From a bacterium (lineage in GTDB: Bacteria; Chloroflexota; Anaerolineae; Caldilineales; Caldilineaceae): a stretch of 64,000 nucleotides of DNA. This document shows positions 25,313 to 32,932 of this stretch, piece by piece. Made by a program: the position numbers and the translations under genes. The stretch spans positions 104,638-168,637 of the forward strand of contig WGMT01000027.1 of NCBI GenBank assembly GCA_016124945.1, in the 5' to 3' direction. A model generated the notes under the pieces. It saw nothing but the letters and a program-made list of their open reading frames with translations. It made no database searches and was not told the origin of the DNA. Within the stretch, counting starts at the first letter, position 1; the number at the start of each line of letters is the position of its first letter.

Positions 25313-26488
25313 TCAGTTCGCTTCCAGCCGGATCGACCGCGGCTCATAGGTGCAAAAAGGTTCTTCGCCCAGGTATTCCGCCGTCATGCCGTAGGCGCGT
25401 GCGCGGCAGCCGCCACAGACTTTCTTGAATTCGCACAGGCCGCACTTGCCGCCCAACAGATCAGGGTCGCGCAGTTCGGCAAAGAGGGGGGAATTTTCCC
25501 AGATCTCACGGAAGGGCTGTTGGCGGATGTTGCCTGCTTCCACCGGTAGGTAGCCGCAAGGGAAGACTTCGCCGCGGTGGCTGACGAAGACGACGCCGGT
25601 GCCGGCCAGGCAGCCCTTGGTCATGGCGCTCATGGCCGAATCGCCGTTGTCACCGCCGGGGTGGCCGCCTGGATGGCCACCGGGATGACCGTTGCCATTG
25701 CCGCCCGCGTTGCGTTGACGGTGCATGCTCTGTGGCCGCTCACGCACGATGCCCATGCGCCGTTCCTCGGCCTGGCGCTGGCGCACAATGCGGAAGTAGT
25801 GGGGCGCGCAGGTGGCCTTCAACTCGATGCCGCCTTCCATCTCGGCGTCGTACATCCAACTGAGGATCGACTCGTACTCACCCGCCGTGATCTGCTGATC
25901 GGGGGCGATTTCCACGCCACAACCTACCGGCACCAGGAGGAAAAGATGGAGCGCCGCCGCGTCCAATCCCTTGGCAAGGGCCAGCGTATCGGGCATCTGG
26001 TGGGCATTATGACGGGCTACAGTGGTGTTGATCTGGTAGGGGACGCCCACAGCGCGCAGGTGTTCCATGCCTACCAAAGACTTGTCGAAAGCGCCCTTGC
26101 CGCGGAAGATGTCGTGGGTAGGCGCGTCTGCGCCGTCGAAGCTGATGCTGACGCGACGGATGCCGGCGTTCTTGATCTCGTGGGCCACATTGCGGTCAAT
26201 AAGTGTGCCGTTGGTGGCCAGCGCCACAATCAGCCCGGCGTCGGACGCATGACGGGCGATGTCGAAAATGTCCGGCCGGAACAACGGCTCCCCGCCCGAA
26301 AGGACGAAAATCGGCCGCGCAAACGACGCGATCTGGTCGATCAACTCAAAAGACTCGGCAGTGGTCAGATCCTGGGGCAGCAGCTTGTCGGCAACGGTCA
26401 TGCGCCGACAGTGGATGCAGGCCAAATTGCAGCCGGCCGTCGTCTCCCAGAAAACCAGTCTCGGCGGCGGGTAAGTGATGGGTTCCAT
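25313..26488 (-). CDS. Radical SAM/SPASM protein, heme d1/AhbD-like
   Basis: About 391 residues. The radical SAM motif CNLACIHC (CX3CX2C) is near residue 20, followed by LSGGEPLFR and an ALATNGTLID strand. The C-terminal SPASM region has GCLAGTGVVFVSHRGEVFPC, then GGKCGLCEFKKVCGGCRARA and a final C. This arrangement is typical of AhbC/AhbD/NirJ-type porphyrin-side-chain enzymes, and the protoporphyrinogen oxidase next to it supports a heme role. An unusual Gly/His-rich insert with HPGG repeats lies at about 265-290, between the two domains. The ATG at 26488 follows GGAGAG. A TTG four codons earlier is less likely. Confidence 0.85.
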   Translation of the reverse strand: MEPITYPPPRLVFWETTAGCNLACIHCRRMTVADKLLPQDLTTAESFELIDQIASFARPIFVLSGGEPLFRPDIFDIARHASDAGLIVALATNGTLIDRNVAHEIKNAGIRRVSISFDGADAPTHDIFRGKGAFDKSLVGMEHLRAVGVPYQINTTVARHNAHQMPDTLALAKGLDAAALHLFLLVPVGCGVEIAPDQQITAGEYESILSWMYDAEMEGGIELKATCAPHYFRIVRQRQAEERRMGIVRERPQSMHRQRNAGGNGNGHPGGHPGGHPGGDNGDSAMSAMTKGCLAGTGVVFVSHRGEVFPCGYLPVEAGNIRQQPFREIWENSPLFAELRDPDLLGGKCGLCEFKKVCGGCRARAYGMTAEYLGEEPFCTYEPRSIRLEAN

Positions 26489-26616
26489 CAAGCTCTCCAA
26501 TCGGTAGGGTCAACAAAGTCGACGGTGGACTCACTTAAATTTAGTCACTCAGTACCTTTCTGTCCCCCTACAAACGTTTGGGGTGGCACCTGTCCATCTG
26601 TCTAGAGTAGGGCGTG

Positions 26617-26736
26617 GTGCGTAGTGCGTGTACCAATAAAGTGAGTTGGTGTTTCATTGGGGTGTCGGCGGCGGAATATACACAAAACATTCCCAATGTA
26701 GCGTCAAGATGCTCTACTGGTACATGCACTACGCAC
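26617..26736. repeat. Inverted repeat, family GTGCGTAGTGCGTGTACCA
   Basis: Arms 26617-26635 and 26718-26736 pair over 19 bases with one mismatch. An inner CATTGGGGTGT/ACATTCCCAATG pair is imperfect. It occupies most of the 335-base gap between the divergent SPASM and dehydrogenase genes. A related element lies at 41313-41432. Confidence 0.85.
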
Positions 26737-26823
26737 TATTCTTCTCGGTTGCCCCTCACCCTACGAACGGCTACAATACACTTCCCAAGTTTCTTTCCTC
26801 ACCCACACCATCGGAGACAACTC

Positions 26824-27867
26824 ATGGCGACCAATGAGGTACGGATTGACGCTGCACCGCTCAAGTCCTTTATACAGGACGTCTTCACCGCAGCGGGGAT
26901 GCCCGCCGCCGACGCCGCCATGGAGGCGGACGTGCTGATTTGGGCCAATCTGCGCGGCATTGATTCACACGGCGTGCTGCGGCTGGCCTGGTATCTGGAG
27001 ATGATCGAAACAGGACAGATGAACCCGCGCCCCAACATCCGCACAATCAAAGAGACGCCCGCCGTCCTCTACCTGGATGCGGACAAAGCCGTGGGGCCGG
27101 TGGCCACGATCCCTGCCATGCAGCGGGTGATGGAGAAGGCGCGTACCGTGGGGATCGGCTGGGCCGTGCTGCGCAACATCACCCATCAGGGCGCGATGGC
27201 CTACTACGCCCAGATGGCCGCACAGGCCGACATGATCGGCATGGCGATTGTGTGTAGCCCACCCAACATGGCTCCCTTTGGCGCAAAAGCCGCCGGCCTG
27301 CACAACAGCCCAATTGCCATCGCCGCGCCCGCGGGCAAGCATCGTCCGCTCAGTTTGGACATGGCGACCAGTGTGGCTGCCGGTGGCAAACTGTGGCTGG
27401 CGCAAGACAAGGGCGTCCCCCTGGGTGAAGGCTGGGCGCTGGACGCAGCGGGCAACCCCACCACCGACGCCCACGCCGCCGGCATCCTTTTGCCTGCGGG
27501 TGGACCGAAGGGATCTGGGCTGGCGTTGATGTTCCAGGCGCTGACGAGCATCCTGGCGGGCAATCCGCTGATCACGCCGCGGCTCAACAACGGCGTCAAC
27601 GTCCACAATCAGAACAGCGTAGTGGCCGCCATCGACATCGGCCTTTTCATCGACCCTGCCGACTTCAAGCAGGAAGTGGACGACACCATCGACGCCCTCA
27701 AGCGCCTTCCCCGCGCCGACGGCTTCGACGATGTCCTCATGCCGGGCGAACCCGAATTCGCTGTCTTCGACGAACGCAGCGCCAACGGGATTCCTCTGCC
27801 GCCGGGCACGCTGCAAAAACTACGCGATGCCTCGGCGCGCTTCAACATTCCACTAGAAATTGCATAA
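26824..27867 (+). CDS. Malate/L-lactate/ureidoglycolate dehydrogenase family protein
   Basis: The 347-residue protein is a member of the Ldh_2 (YlbC/ComC-like) family of NAD(P)-dependent 2-hydroxyacid dehydrogenases. NLRGIDSHGVLRL supplies the conserved His, followed by RNITHQGAMAYYAQMA and the APFG and SLDMATS segments. The late AGGPKGSGLALMFQ stretch binds the cofactor. Members oxidise malate, lactate, ureidoglycolate or 2,3-diketogulonate; which applies here is unknown. GGAGA seven bases before the ATG at 26824 fixes the start. Given the sugar-acid genes in the window, a sugar-derived hydroxyacid is possible. Confidence 0.88.
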   Translation: MATNEVRIDAAPLKSFIQDVFTAAGMPAADAAMEADVLIWANLRGIDSHGVLRLAWYLEMIETGQMNPRPNIRTIKETPAVLYLDADKAVGPVATIPAMQRVMEKARTVGIGWAVLRNITHQGAMAYYAQMAAQADMIGMAIVCSPPNMAPFGAKAAGLHNSPIAIAAPAGKHRPLSLDMATSVAAGGKLWLAQDKGVPLGEGWALDAAGNPTTDAHAAGILLPAGGPKGSGLALMFQALTSILAGNPLITPRLNNGVNVHNQNSVVAAIDIGLFIDPADFKQEVDDTIDALKRLPRADGFDDVLMPGEPEFAVFDERSANGIPLPPGTLQKLRDASARFNIPLEIA

Positions 27868-27875
27868 ATTAGCTC

Positions 27876-28076
27876 ACCGCAAAGGCGCAAAGGCCGGACG
27901 CAAAGAGAAGAAAGGACACGGATTTCAGGATTAGCAGGAGAGGGAGCAGAATGACATTCCAATATTTTCCTTTGTTCTCTGGTTCCTGCTAATCCTGAAA
28001 TCCGTGTCCTTTCTTCTCTCTTTTTTCTTCTCTCTTTTCTCTCTTCTGCATTTTGCGTCCTTTGCGCCTTTGCGGT
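27876..28076. repeat. Nested long inverted repeat, family CGCAAAGGCGCAAAGG
   Basis: Outer 18-bp arms 27876-27893 and 28059-28076 (ACCGCAAAGGCGCAAAGG), and perfect inner 35-bp arms 27905-27939 and 27984-28018 containing GACACGGATTTCAGGATT. It fills the gap between the dehydrogenase and the M20 peptidase. A second copy of the same composite design is at 32738-32931. Confidence 0.93.
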
Positions 28077-28101
28077 AAATCTCTTCTCAGGAGTAATAAC
28101 A

Positions 28102-29220
28102 GTGACTGAAGAAATCGATGTAGCGAAGTTGACCCAGGATCTGGTGGCGATGCCGTCGGAGAGCCAGCGGTCAAATGCAGAGATCTCCGATTTTCTGGCT
28201 TTCGTGCTGGACAGAATCGGCTTTGAGGTGGAGCGGCTAGCCTTTTTCGATGAGAACGAGCAAGAGAAGGTGACACTGGTGGCGAAGAAGGGCAATGGGC
28301 CCGGCGGACTTTGCCTTTTTTCCCATTCCGACACCGTCCCCGGCGGTGAAGGATGGGAAGCGCTCAACCCGCGCCTGGACGGCGGCAAGCTCTACGGGCG
28401 CGGCAGTTGCGACATGAAGGGTCCCCTGGCGGCGACGATGGCGGCGGCGGCCCGCTTCCGCGCAGACGAGTTGCAGCGTCCGCTCTTCATCGCTGTCACC
28501 TCGGATGAGGAACAGGGTTATCACGGCGCGCGGCTGATGTTGAAGGAGTCGCAATTGTTCCATGCCGGCTGGCCCGAATTCGGCGTGGTGGCCGAACCAA
28601 CGCAGATGATCCCGGTCTACGCGCACAAGGGCGGCGCCCGCATTCAGGTGACGGCGCGGGGCGTAGCGGCGCATACCAGCACCGACAAAGGTGTATCGGC
28701 CAACTTCCTCATCGCTCCCTTTCTGGCCGAAATGGCCGAACTCGCCAAACGCTTCCGCCAGGACGAAACCTTTATGAACCACGAATTTGATCCGCCGACC
28801 AACGCCTTCAACCTCACCATCAACGACTTCGACACCAAGCCCAATGTTACCGCAGCAAGGACGGAAGCGATCCTTGGCCTGCGCGCCATGCCCAACGCTC
28901 ACTTCGACGAAGCCGTGCAACTGGTGGAAGAGTGCGCTCGCGCCCACAACCTCGAAGTGGAGACCTACAAAATGGGGCCTTTCGCCGTTTCGCCCGATGC
29001 GCCCATTGTGCAGGCCGCCTGCCGCGCCGCCGGTATAGCGCGTGCTGTCACCGTGCCGTTTGGCACCGAGGCGATCTTGTACAAAGAATTCATGCAGTGT
29101 GTCGTCCTGGGGCCGGGGAACATTGAACAGGCGCACACCATCGGCGAGTGGATCGACGTGGCAGAGTTGGCGCGGGCGGTGGACGTCTACGCGCAGATGA
29201 TTGAGGAATTGTGCCAGTAA
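28102..29220 (+). CDS. M20-family metallopeptidase/deacylase
   Basis: The 372-residue enzyme has the M20 two-metal site in order: FSHSDTVPGG (His, Asp), RGSCDMKGPL (bridging Asp), TSDEEQGYHG (catalytic and metal Glu pair), VVAEPTQM (Glu) and a C-terminal GPGNIEQAHTIGEW (His). A dimerisation domain is inserted at about 180-290. The family includes ArgE, DapE, carboxypeptidase G2 and aminoacylases; the substrate cannot be picked out here. The start is GTG at 28102, with AGGAG eight bases upstream. It lies just after a long inverted repeat. Cytoplasmic. Confidence 0.88.
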   Translation: MTEEIDVAKLTQDLVAMPSESQRSNAEISDFLAFVLDRIGFEVERLAFFDENEQEKVTLVAKKGNGPGGLCLFSHSDTVPGGEGWEALNPRLDGGKLYGRGSCDMKGPLAATMAAAARFRADELQRPLFIAVTSDEEQGYHGARLMLKESQLFHAGWPEFGVVAEPTQMIPVYAHKGGARIQVTARGVAAHTSTDKGVSANFLIAPFLAEMAELAKRFRQDETFMNHEFDPPTNAFNLTINDFDTKPNVTAARTEAILGLRAMPNAHFDEAVQLVEECARAHNLEVETYKMGPFAVSPDAPIVQAACRAAGIARAVTVPFGTEAILYKEFMQCVVLGPGNIEQAHTIGEWIDVAELARAVDVYAQMIEELCQ

Positions 29221-29227
29221 CGCGTAG

Positions 29228-29291
29228 GATGGGTTACGACCGCCGAATTTTGTGAAATCATCTCCGTCAATTCTTGCGGTCGTAACCCATC
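29228..29291. repeat. Perfect 16-bp inverted repeat
   Basis: GATGGGTTACGACCGC at 29228-29243 pairs with 29276-29291. It lies directly after the M20 gene stop and could act as its transcript end. Confidence 0.88.
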
Positions 29292-29332
29292 AACGAATGT
29301 CCAGATTGATTGGAAAAGGAAACCACTACCCC

Positions 29333-30190
29333 ATGTTCAAAATCGGTGACTTTTCAAAGCTCGGCCAGGTCTCTACACGGATGCTGCGCCACTACGATCA
29401 ACTGGGGCTGCTGGTGCCCAATGAGATCGACAAATGGACGGGCTATCGCTACTACACGATTGACCAGTTGCCGCGGCTGCACCGCATCATCGCACTCAAG
29501 GATTTGGGACTGTCTCTGGAGCAGATTGGGCAGTTGCTGGCCGACGGCGACGATCTGCCCGTGGAGCAGTTGCGCGGGATGTTGACCATGCGCCAGGCCG
29601 AAATCCAGCGTGAACTCCAGGAACAACAGATGCGGCTGGTGGAGGTGGAAGCACGCCTGCGCCAGATCGAAAATCAGGGGCAACCGTCTCCCTACGAGGT
29701 GGTGGTGAAGGCGGTGGCGCCGCAGCCGCTGGCCTCGGTGCGTCAGATCGTGCCGCATGTGGCGCAGATGAGCTTCTACTGCGAGCGCATGACAAACTTC
29801 CTCTACGCACAGTTGAAAACCCTGGGTGTAGAGGCAGAAGTGCCCGAAATCACCCTCTACCACGCCGAAGAGTACAACGAAACCGATTTGGATGTGGAAG
29901 TGGGCGTCACAGTGGACGGCGGCTGGGTGACGCGCCCGCCACAGACACAGTACGTACAATTCCGCGAACTGCCCGAATCTTTGTTGACGGCGGCGCTGAT
30001 CTACGAAGGCCCCTTCGCCGAACTAATAGACGCCGCCCTCGAATTGCTACGCTGGACAGGTCTACACGGACACGTCCCCGCCGGGCCGCTGCGCGAACTG
30101 CATCTTTCCGGCCCTGCTCACCCCAACGGTGGACCGGTGGCCGAATGGGCCGTGATCGAGTTACAACTTCCGATTGCCAAGGCCGGGTGA
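29333..30190 (+). CDS. MerR-family regulator with GyrI-like effector domain
   Basis: The 285-residue protein starts with a MerR winged helix (FKIGDFSKLGQVSTRMLRHY, DQLGLL, YRYYTIDQLPRL). A dimerisation helix to about residue 120 follows, then a GyrI/AraC-effector-type ligand domain from about 125 with repeated beta strands (YVQFRELPESLLTAALIYEGPF). This is the BmrR-like design, which senses small, often hydrophobic molecules. The ATG at 29333 matches the family start. AAAGGA is rather far upstream (about 12 bases), and in-frame GTG/ATG codons lie earlier. The AraC-type gene follows 13 bases on. Confidence 0.85.
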   Translation: MFKIGDFSKLGQVSTRMLRHYDQLGLLVPNEIDKWTGYRYYTIDQLPRLHRIIALKDLGLSLEQIGQLLADGDDLPVEQLRGMLTMRQAEIQRELQEQQMRLVEVEARLRQIENQGQPSPYEVVVKAVAPQPLASVRQIVPHVAQMSFYCERMTNFLYAQLKTLGVEAEVPEITLYHAEEYNETDLDVEVGVTVDGGWVTRPPQTQYVQFRELPESLLTAALIYEGPFAELIDAALELLRWTGLHGHVPAGPLRELHLSGPAHPNGGPVAEWAVIELQLPIAKAG

Positions 30191-30203
30191 CAGGAAAACC
30201 AGG

Positions 30204-30869
30204 ATGACGATTCACTTCGAGATGCGCTCGTCAGACTCGCCCTACCTGGAAAGCGTCACGCGCGGCGAAACGTTGGCCGACGGCGCGCCAATCCGCCCTG
30301 CCGAGGAACACTGGCATTTGGTCTTTGTCAAGCACCAGGCAGAGACGCAAACCCTGTTGGTCGGCCCGTGGACATCGGCGGGGATGGTGACATACGGCGC
30401 GGGCGCTGAGATCCTGTGGGTGAAGTTCAAGTTGGGTGCGTGGTTTGAGCACCTGCCGATCCCGAAATTTGTGGACAGCGAAACCGCTCTGCCCAACGCC
30501 ACCGGCCCGCGGTTTTGGCTCAAGAGCGCCACATGGGAGATCCCCACCTTCGACAATCTGGAGACCTTCGTCAGTCGCCTGGCCCACGAGGACGCGCTAC
30601 GCCTGGATCCAATCGTGCAGTCGGTGCTGCACGGAGACCCACCAGCGTTGTCCCCGCGCACGGTGCGTCACCGCTTTCTCCATGCCACCGGCCTGACGCA
30701 GAAACAGATCCAGCAGATGGCCCGCGCCCGCCGCGCCGCCGATCTGTTGCAGCAGGGCACGCCGATCCTCGACGCTGTGGCTGCCCTCGGCTACTACGAT
30801 CAACCCCACCTCACACGCTCGCTCAAACATTGGATCGGGCATACGCCTGCACAGATCGCGCAGAAATAG
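30204..30869 (+). CDS. AraC-family transcriptional regulator
   Basis: The 221-residue protein has an N-terminal ~130-residue sensing region and a C-terminal AraC-type double helix-turn-helix. The latter is visible as LSPRTVRHRFLHATGLTQKQ, then RRAADLLQQG and ILDAVAALGYYDQPHLTRSL. The AALGYYDQPHLTRSLK segment is the conserved second recognition unit. The N-terminal part resembles the DUF6597-type ligand domain often found in such regulators. The ATG at 30204 has AGGA about nine bases before it. Its gene is immediately downstream of the MerR regulator, so the pair is probably one transcript. Confidence 0.85.
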   Translation: MTIHFEMRSSDSPYLESVTRGETLADGAPIRPAEEHWHLVFVKHQAETQTLLVGPWTSAGMVTYGAGAEILWVKFKLGAWFEHLPIPKFVDSETALPNATGPRFWLKSATWEIPTFDNLETFVSRLAHEDALRLDPIVQSVLHGDPPALSPRTVRHRFLHATGLTQKQIQQMARARRAADLLQQGTPILDAVAALGYYDQPHLTRSLKHWIGHTPAQIAQK

Positions 30870-30883
30870 AATCCGCGTTCTAT
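30866..30883. repeat. Minimal member of the AATAGAACGCG palindrome family
   Basis: ATAGAA-TCCGCG-TTCTAT spans the end of the AraC-type gene. It has the outer six bases of the elements at 12133-12222 and 46192-46279 with nearly all of the inner arm missing, like an internally deleted copy. Confidence 0.55.
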
Positions 30884-30987
30884 CTCCGCTTGCCATTTTT
30901 TACAAGACAAAACCATTGCGGGTCGCTATAATACATTTGTTCTATTGATTCGCGGCAAGCACGCCCCATCCAATAAGGAGAGCCATC

Positions 30988-31464
30988 ATGCAGAAGATCA
31001 CCACCTTCATCACCTACGAAGACCGCGCCGAAGAAGCGGTCAACTTCTACGTTTCCCTCTTTGAGAACGCACGCATCCTGGGCATGGGCCATTACCCCGA
31101 CGAAGTGCCCGGCTTGGGGGGCAAGATGATGTCGGCCACCTTTGAACTGGCCGGTCAGCAGTTCATGGCAATGAACGGCGGCCCCCACTTCACCTTCAGC
31201 GACGGCTTTTCCCTCTTTGTCACCTGCCAGGGACAGGACGAAGTCGATCACCTGTGGCATGCGCTGTGCGCGGACGGCGGCGCGCCGGGCCAATGTGGCT
31301 GGCTCAAAGACAAGTTCGGCGTCTCCTGGCAGATCATCCCCACGGCGCTGGGAGAACTCCTCGGCGCGGCGGATGCGCAGAAGGCACAAGCAGCCATGCA
31401 GGCCATGCTGCAAATGACCAAGATCGACATCACCGCTCTACAGCGCGCACACGACGAGGCATAG
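30988..31464 (+). CDS. VOC-family (PhnB/glyoxalase-like) protein
   Basis: The 158-residue protein is a PhnB-type member of the vicinal-oxygen-chelate superfamily. ITTFITYEDRAEEAVNFYVSLF opens the first beta-alpha-beta unit. FELAGQQFMAMNGGPHFTFSDGFSLFVTCQ and GWLKDKFGVSWQIIPTALGELL follow, as in 3-demethylubiquinone-methyltransferase-like proteins of unknown role. AAGGAGA sits six bases before the ATG. A TATAAT at 30927-30932 is a plausible -10 box. A strong hairpin terminator follows the stop. Confidence 0.88.
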   Translation: MQKITTFITYEDRAEEAVNFYVSLFENARILGMGHYPDEVPGLGGKMMSATFELAGQQFMAMNGGPHFTFSDGFSLFVTCQGQDEVDHLWHALCADGGAPGQCGWLKDKFGVSWQIIPTALGELLGAADAQKAQAAMQAMLQMTKIDITALQRAHDEA

Positions 31465-31480
31465 CAGGCCGCAACTACCA

Positions 31481-31517
31481 AGCAGAAAACCCGGCACAAT
31501 GCGCCGGGTTTTCTGCT
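31481..31517 (+). terminator. Rho-independent terminator
   Basis: A perfect 15-bp stem (AGCAGAAAACCCGGC at 31481-31495 with 31503-31517) and a TTTT in the stem's descending side. It ends the VOC gene and could work in both directions. Confidence 0.85.
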
Positions 31518-31522
31518 ATAAT
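31514..31522 (+). promoter_or_regulatory. Extended -10 promoter for the DUF433 gene
   Basis: TGC-TATAAT forms an extended -10 element 30 bases before the DUF433 start, just after the terminator arm. No good -35 box is seen. Confidence 0.6.
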
Positions 31523-31552
31523 GGGCGCAAATTGGTGATAAGGAGGACCCAA

Positions 31553-31891
31553 ATGGGCTTAATGATTGTAAGTGAACCGATGACATCGATCCCCCTGACT
31601 GTGAGCGATGATGATGTCATCTACATAGGCAAGACGCGTGTTACGCTCGATACGGTTGTCTACGCATTCCAGGAAGGTGCAACGCCGGAGGAGATTGTCT
31701 ACCAGTATCCTTCGCTATCGCTGGGGGATGTCTATGCGGTGGTGGGGTACTTCCTGCATCATCGTTCAGAAGTGCAGGCGTATTTGGAACAACGAGAGAT
31801 GCAGGCTGCGCAAGTTCTGAGCGAGAACGAAGCGCGTTTTTCCCCCGGAGGCGTTCGAGAGAGGTTGATGGCGCGCCGCCCCAAGGAGTAG
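31553..31891 (+). CDS. DUF433 protein (antitoxin-like)
   Basis: The 112-residue product has a DUF433 domain in residues 20-80 (IYIGKTRVTLDTVVYAFQEG, TPEEIVYQYPSLSLGDVYAV), a winged helix close to VapB-type antitoxins. A short charged tail follows. AAGGAGG six bases before the ATG at 31553 fixes the start. DUF433 genes are usually followed by a DUF5615 PIN-like toxin; here only the two ends of that gene remain (31898-32001). The antitoxin is therefore an orphan. Confidence 0.85.
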   Translation: MGLMIVSEPMTSIPLTVSDDDVIYIGKTRVTLDTVVYAFQEGATPEEIVYQYPSLSLGDVYAVVGYFLHHRSEVQAYLEQREMQAAQVLSENEARFSPGGVRERLMARRPKE

Positions 31892-31897
31892 ATCAAC

Positions 31898-32001
31898 ATG
31901 CTGCGCCTTCTGGCCGATGAGAATTTCAACAACAACTACTGGCCGAGTTGAGCCTTGCAAATGAATGGGAAGGCCAGGTTCGCTATCTTCCCCTTAGCTG
32001 A
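31898..32001 (+). pseudogene. DUF5615 PIN-like toxin remnant with internal deletion
   Basis: Six bases after the DUF433 stop an ATG opens MLRLLADENFNNN, the conserved start of DUF5615 proteins. The frame then hits a stop at 31951. In another frame, ELSLANEWEGQVRYLPLS ends at a TGA at 31999-32001, which matches the usual end of the same family. The middle (some 80 residues, including the rest of the nuclease-like fold) is gone. This is a clear loss-of-toxin deletion. Confidence 0.8.
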
Positions 32002-32030
32002 TGGGAATGGAATCACCCAGTCCCAAATTC

Positions 32031-32708
32031 CTAATCCCCACTCTCCACCCTCCCCAACGCCTCTACCACATACGGATAGATCGTCTCTACCACAACTTCA
32101 TACCCCGCTGCGGTAGGATGGACAAAGTCGGGCTGGTTGAGGGCCGGGTTGCCGCCCACGCCTTCGAGGATAAACGGGATCAAGATCACGTCGTGGCGCG
32201 CCGCCACGTCAGGGTAGATGGCGCGGAAAGCGGACGTGTAGACCTCGCCCATGTTCTGTACCATCTCCATCCCCGCCAAGACAACCACCGCGCCTGATTC
32301 CTCAAAGCGCTGCACCAGCGCGTCAATGTTTTCTTGGGTGACGGCAGGATCGATGCCGCGTAAGCCGTCGTTGCCCCCCGTCGCCAGGATCACCACGTCG
32401 GGATCGAGGCTGAGCAGCCAGTCGACGCGCGACAAAGCGCCGCTGCTGGTTTCACCGCTGATGCCGGCGTTGATCACCTCGACGTTGTGTCCTTCGGCTT
32501 CGAGTTTGCGCGCCAATTGGGCCGGGTACGCCTGCTCTGGATCAACGCCCAAGCCTTCGGTGAGGCTGTCGCCCATGGCCACCACACGGATCGGCGTCTC
32601 CGTCGGCGCGGGGACGGGCGTCGGCGCAGGCGCAGGTTCGTCCGCGCCACAGGCGACGAGGACCACAGAGAGAAACAAGAGATTCAAGAAAAACAATAGC
32701 TGTTTCAT
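32031..32708 (-). CDS. SGNH/GDSL-type esterase lipoprotein (TesA-like)
   Basis: The 225-residue protein begins with a lipoprotein signal (hydrophobic residues 3-18, LVVACG-like lipobox) and a Pro/Ala-rich linker. An SGNH hydrolase domain follows: block I GDSLTEGLGVD, a Gly in block II (NAGISGET), block III GGNDGLRG and block V DFVHPTAAGY, with the catalytic Asp and His. The layout matches arylesterase/TesA family members. It is probably attached to the outer face of the membrane. The ATG at 32708 is preferred to a TTG two codons earlier. Confidence 0.88.
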   Translation of the reverse strand: MKQLLFFLNLLFLSVVLVACGADEPAPAPTPVPAPTETPIRVVAMGDSLTEGLGVDPEQAYPAQLARKLEAEGHNVEVINAGISGETSSGALSRVDWLLSLDPDVVILATGGNDGLRGIDPAVTQENIDALVQRFEESGAVVVLAGMEMVQNMGEVYTSAFRAIYPDVAARHDVILIPFILEGVGGNPALNQPDFVHPTAAGYEVVVETIYPYVVEALGRVESGD

Positions 32709-32737
32709 CGTCAACTCACGTCAGTTCCAGACAAAAT

Positions 32738-32931
32738 ACACCGCAAAGGCGCAAAGGACGCAAAGGCCAGAAAAGAGGACACGGATTTCAGGATTTTCAG
32801 GACAGGGATAGGAACGTGATCCCTATGCTTTTCTCTTCTTCCTCTGTCTCCTGAAAATCCTAAAATCCGTGTCTTTTCCCTTTCTCGTTTCTCCTCCTCT
32901 CCTCTTTGCGTCCTTTGCGCCTTTGCGGTGT
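32738..32931. repeat. Nested long inverted repeat, family CGCAAAGGCGCAAAGG, copy 2
   Basis: Outer perfect 28-bp arms 32738-32765 and 32904-32931, and inner arms 32779-32802 and 32849-32872 (ACACGGATTTCAGGATTTTC, one mismatch). It has the same outer and inner words as 27876-28076 and separates two minus-strand genes. The second outer arm ends next to the stop of the FtsX-type gene. Confidence 0.93.
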
Positions 32932-32932
32932 C

